Below, piece by piece: positions 6,455-7,651 of a stretch of 7,651 nucleotides of DNA. The position numbers were made by a program, and so were the translations under genes. The stretch lies in assembly GCA_017476965.1 (NCBI GenBank), contig JAFUXX010000020.1:1-7651 (forward strand), given 5' to 3'. Origin of the DNA: Kiritimatiellia bacterium (lineage in GTDB: Bacteria; Verrucomicrobiota; Kiritimatiellia; RFP12; UBA3636). The notes beneath the pieces were generated by a model. The model did not search any database. It was not told the DNA's origin and was given only the letters and a program-made list of their open reading frames with translations. Each line of letters begins with the position of its first letter. Positions within the stretch are counted from its first letter, which is position 1.

Positions 6455-7521
6455 GACACGACGTCGGGAATGGGGCCGGGGTCGCGCCCGTCCATTCGCG
6501 CCAGGATGTTTTCCGCCGCCACGCGGCCGGTCTCCGCCGGGTCGAACTCGAAGCGCGTCAGCGAGCGGGGATACACGGGGACAAGCCCCTTGTTGGCAAG
6601 GGCCACCGCGTACACGTCGCGGGGAATGGCGACGCCGCGTTCCTGCAGCGCGGCAAGGCCGCCTACGGCGAGGTAGTCGTCGGCCCAGAACACGAGGTCC
6701 GGCCACGTTTCGCGCGGCCTGGCGAAGCGGTCGAGCAGCCGCGCCATGCCGCTTCGCTCGAGGCGTTCGAGAAATCCGGTTCCGGGCCGGATCTTCACCG
6801 GGCACGTTTCGACTTCCAGACCGGCCGCCGCCATCCGCGAGCGGAGCGCGTCCAGGAGGTCGCCATGGCCGTATCCGACGAGCAGCGCCCTCCCGACCCC
6901 CACTGCCGCGCACTGGCGGAAAAACGCCGCCATGTCGCCGAACGACGCCGCGCTGGTCCCAAGGCCGGCGTCGCCGTCTTTTGCCACGAGCGGAACCCCG
7001 GCGCGCCGGATCCGGCGCTGGACGGCATGCGGGCAGTGGAACGCGAATGCGAAATCGAACCGCGCCTGGAGCGCCAGGTCGAGCCGGGCGAAATCGAAGG
7101 CGCCGCCCTTCCGGCGGTCGAGAGTCTCGACGAGGAACAGGTACCCGGCGGCCGCAAGCCTCCGCCGCATCTCCCCTAGGAGCGTGGCCGCGTGGTACGT
7201 GCCCTCCAGGTCGGCGGGAACTACCGCGAGCAGCTGCCCCTTCCACAGCGTTTCACGCGGGCCGAGCACGACGCTGCCGACGCGCGGGCGGGGGCTGACG
7301 AGGTTTTCGGCGGCCAGCCTGGCCACCGCCTCCCTCGGGACCCGCAGGCTGGTGCCCAGGGCGCCGGCCAGATCGTGGAGCGTGGGCAGCACGTCGCCCT
7401 TGCGGTAGAAGCCGGAGGCGATGGCGCGCCGCAGGCCGTCCGCGACCTGGTCGGAAAGGTTTTTCGCGATACCGTGGTTCACTGCGAACGGCAGCGGTCG
7501 GGGCGTGGCGGTTCTTCGCAT
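6421..7521 (-). CDS. GntR-type transcriptional regulator with LacI-like sensor domain
   Basis: This is a 366-residue cytoplasmic DNA-binding protein with the AraR-like hybrid architecture. A GntR winged helix-turn-helix occupies about residues 18-88: ISxxLxxQVxxxLRRAIxSGxYxxGDxLPTxxxLAxxLGTSxxxPREAVxxLxAExLV is recognisable, ending VGSVVL. Residues 95-366 resemble the periplasmic-binding-protein-like sensor of LacI regulators, with DLVFWADDYLAVGGLAALQERG and AIPRDVYAVAL at 276-308 and the final FDPAETGRVAAENILARMDG block at 326-345. Such proteins usually bind sugars or related ligands and repress transport or catabolic genes. No clear Shine-Dalgarno precedes the ATG; the pyrF stop is 23 bp upstream, so translation may be coupled. 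The last 34 bp overlap the convergent symporter gene. The neighbouring symporter and the palindrome at 4080-4091 are the likely targets (inference). Confidence 0.92.
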   Translation of the reverse strand: MRRTATPRPLPFAVNHGIAKNLSDQVADGLRRAIASGFYRKGDVLPTLHDLAGALGTSLRVPREAVARLAAENLVSPRPRVGSVVLGPRETLWKGQLLAVVPADLEGTYHAATLLGEMRRRLAAAGYLFLVETLDRRKGGAFDFARLDLALQARFDFAFAFHCPHAVQRRIRRAGVPLVAKDGDAGLGTSAASFGDMAAFFRQCAAVGVGRALLVGYGHGDLLDALRSRMAAAGLEVETCPVKIRPGTGFLERLERSGMARLLDRFARPRETWPDLVFWADDYLAVGGLAALQERGVAIPRDVYAVALANKGLVPVYPRSLTRFEFDPAETGRVAAENILARMDGRDPGPIPDVVSYVAGESFPPA

Positions 7522-7544
7522 GGGTCGGAATGCCGGCGGCAGCG

Positions 7545-7651
7545 TCAGGCGGATTCCGCCGCGGCGGCGTCCATCTCCGCGCGGATCGCGAGCGCGGCGG
7601 CGCGCGGATCGGGCGCGCCGAGGATCGGCCTGCCTACCACGAGATGCGTCG
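7545..7651 (-). CDS. pyrF: Orotidine 5'-phosphate decarboxylase, C-terminus (5' part outside window)
   Basis: Only the last 35 codons are present, and I translated them by hand on the reverse strand. They read THLVVGRPILGAPDPRAAAL, then AIRAEM and a short alanine-rich tail ending AESA before TGA. VGRPI, followed by a DP-AAA segment and an I-EM helix, is the characteristic C-terminus of PyrF, where the arginine contacts the substrate phosphate. PyrF decarboxylates OMP to UMP in pyrimidine synthesis. Related ribulose-phosphate-barrel decarboxylases share VGR, so a small doubt remains. The regulator gene starts 23 bp downstream on the same strand and may be transcribed with it. Confidence 0.8.
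   Translation of the reverse strand, partial: THLVVGRPILGAPDPRAAALAIRAEMDAAAAESA

Noticed and set aside
4183..7179. A 998-codon open frame on the plus strand
   Set aside because: The translation is arginine-, glycine- and proline-rich with no domains. It spans the symporter and the regulator in a different frame; this is a GC-driven shadow.
4070..7246. A 1058-codon open frame on the minus strand
   Set aside because: Low-complexity arginine/histidine-rich translation. It is antisense to the symporter and out of frame with the regulator, both of which have clear family motifs.

Overview
This window looks like chromosome from a high-GC member of the Planctomycetes-Verrucomicrobia-Chlamydiae group, most likely a Kiritimatiellia or Lentisphaeria type bacterium. 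That is an inference from the gene families: a large secreted protein built from IDTGY-type LamG-like repeats, a PF12831-type FAD oxidoreductase, a long sodium:solute symporter with a big loop insert, and a GntR/LacI hybrid regulator. Degenerate GGTTGAA and CTCTGCG tandem repeats also occur. No ribosomal RNA or other decisive taxonomic marker is present.

Layout, left to right. (1) 1-1208, minus strand: an FAD-dependent oxidoreductase whose 3' end is cut by the window edge. (2) 1209-1268: a 60-bp spacer holding an octamer repeat array, while a heptamer array lies inside the first codons of the oxidoreductase. (3) 1269-3932, minus strand: an 887-residue secreted protein with a signal peptide, an unassigned N-terminal domain, three LamG-like repeats and a C-terminal Ig-like domain. 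(4) 3933-4168: a divergent regulatory region with one good sigma70-like promoter in each direction and a small palindrome between the two -35 boxes. (5) 4169-6454, plus strand: a 761-residue SSF-family symporter. (6) 6421-7521, minus strand: a GntR-type transcription factor with a LacI-like ligand-binding domain, overlapping the symporter tail by 34 bp. (7) 7545-7651, minus strand: the C-terminus of orotidine 5'-phosphate decarboxylase (PyrF), 23 bp upstream of the regulator.

How the genes may work together (inference): the regulator could sense a small ligand, perhaps a sugar, and bind the palindrome in the divergent region. One bound dimer there could control the symporter on one side and the surface protein plus oxidoreductase on the other. 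This would be a small uptake and oxidation cassette whose substrate cannot be read from the sequence. The pyrF gene is housekeeping and probably only shares transcription with the regulator.

I see no CRISPR array, tRNA, rRNA, transposase, phage gene or recognisable defence system. The many long ORFs in other frames are shadows caused by high GC content. The points most worth following up are the repeat arrays that supply the start region of the oxidoreductase, and the shared operator-like site in the divergent promoter region.
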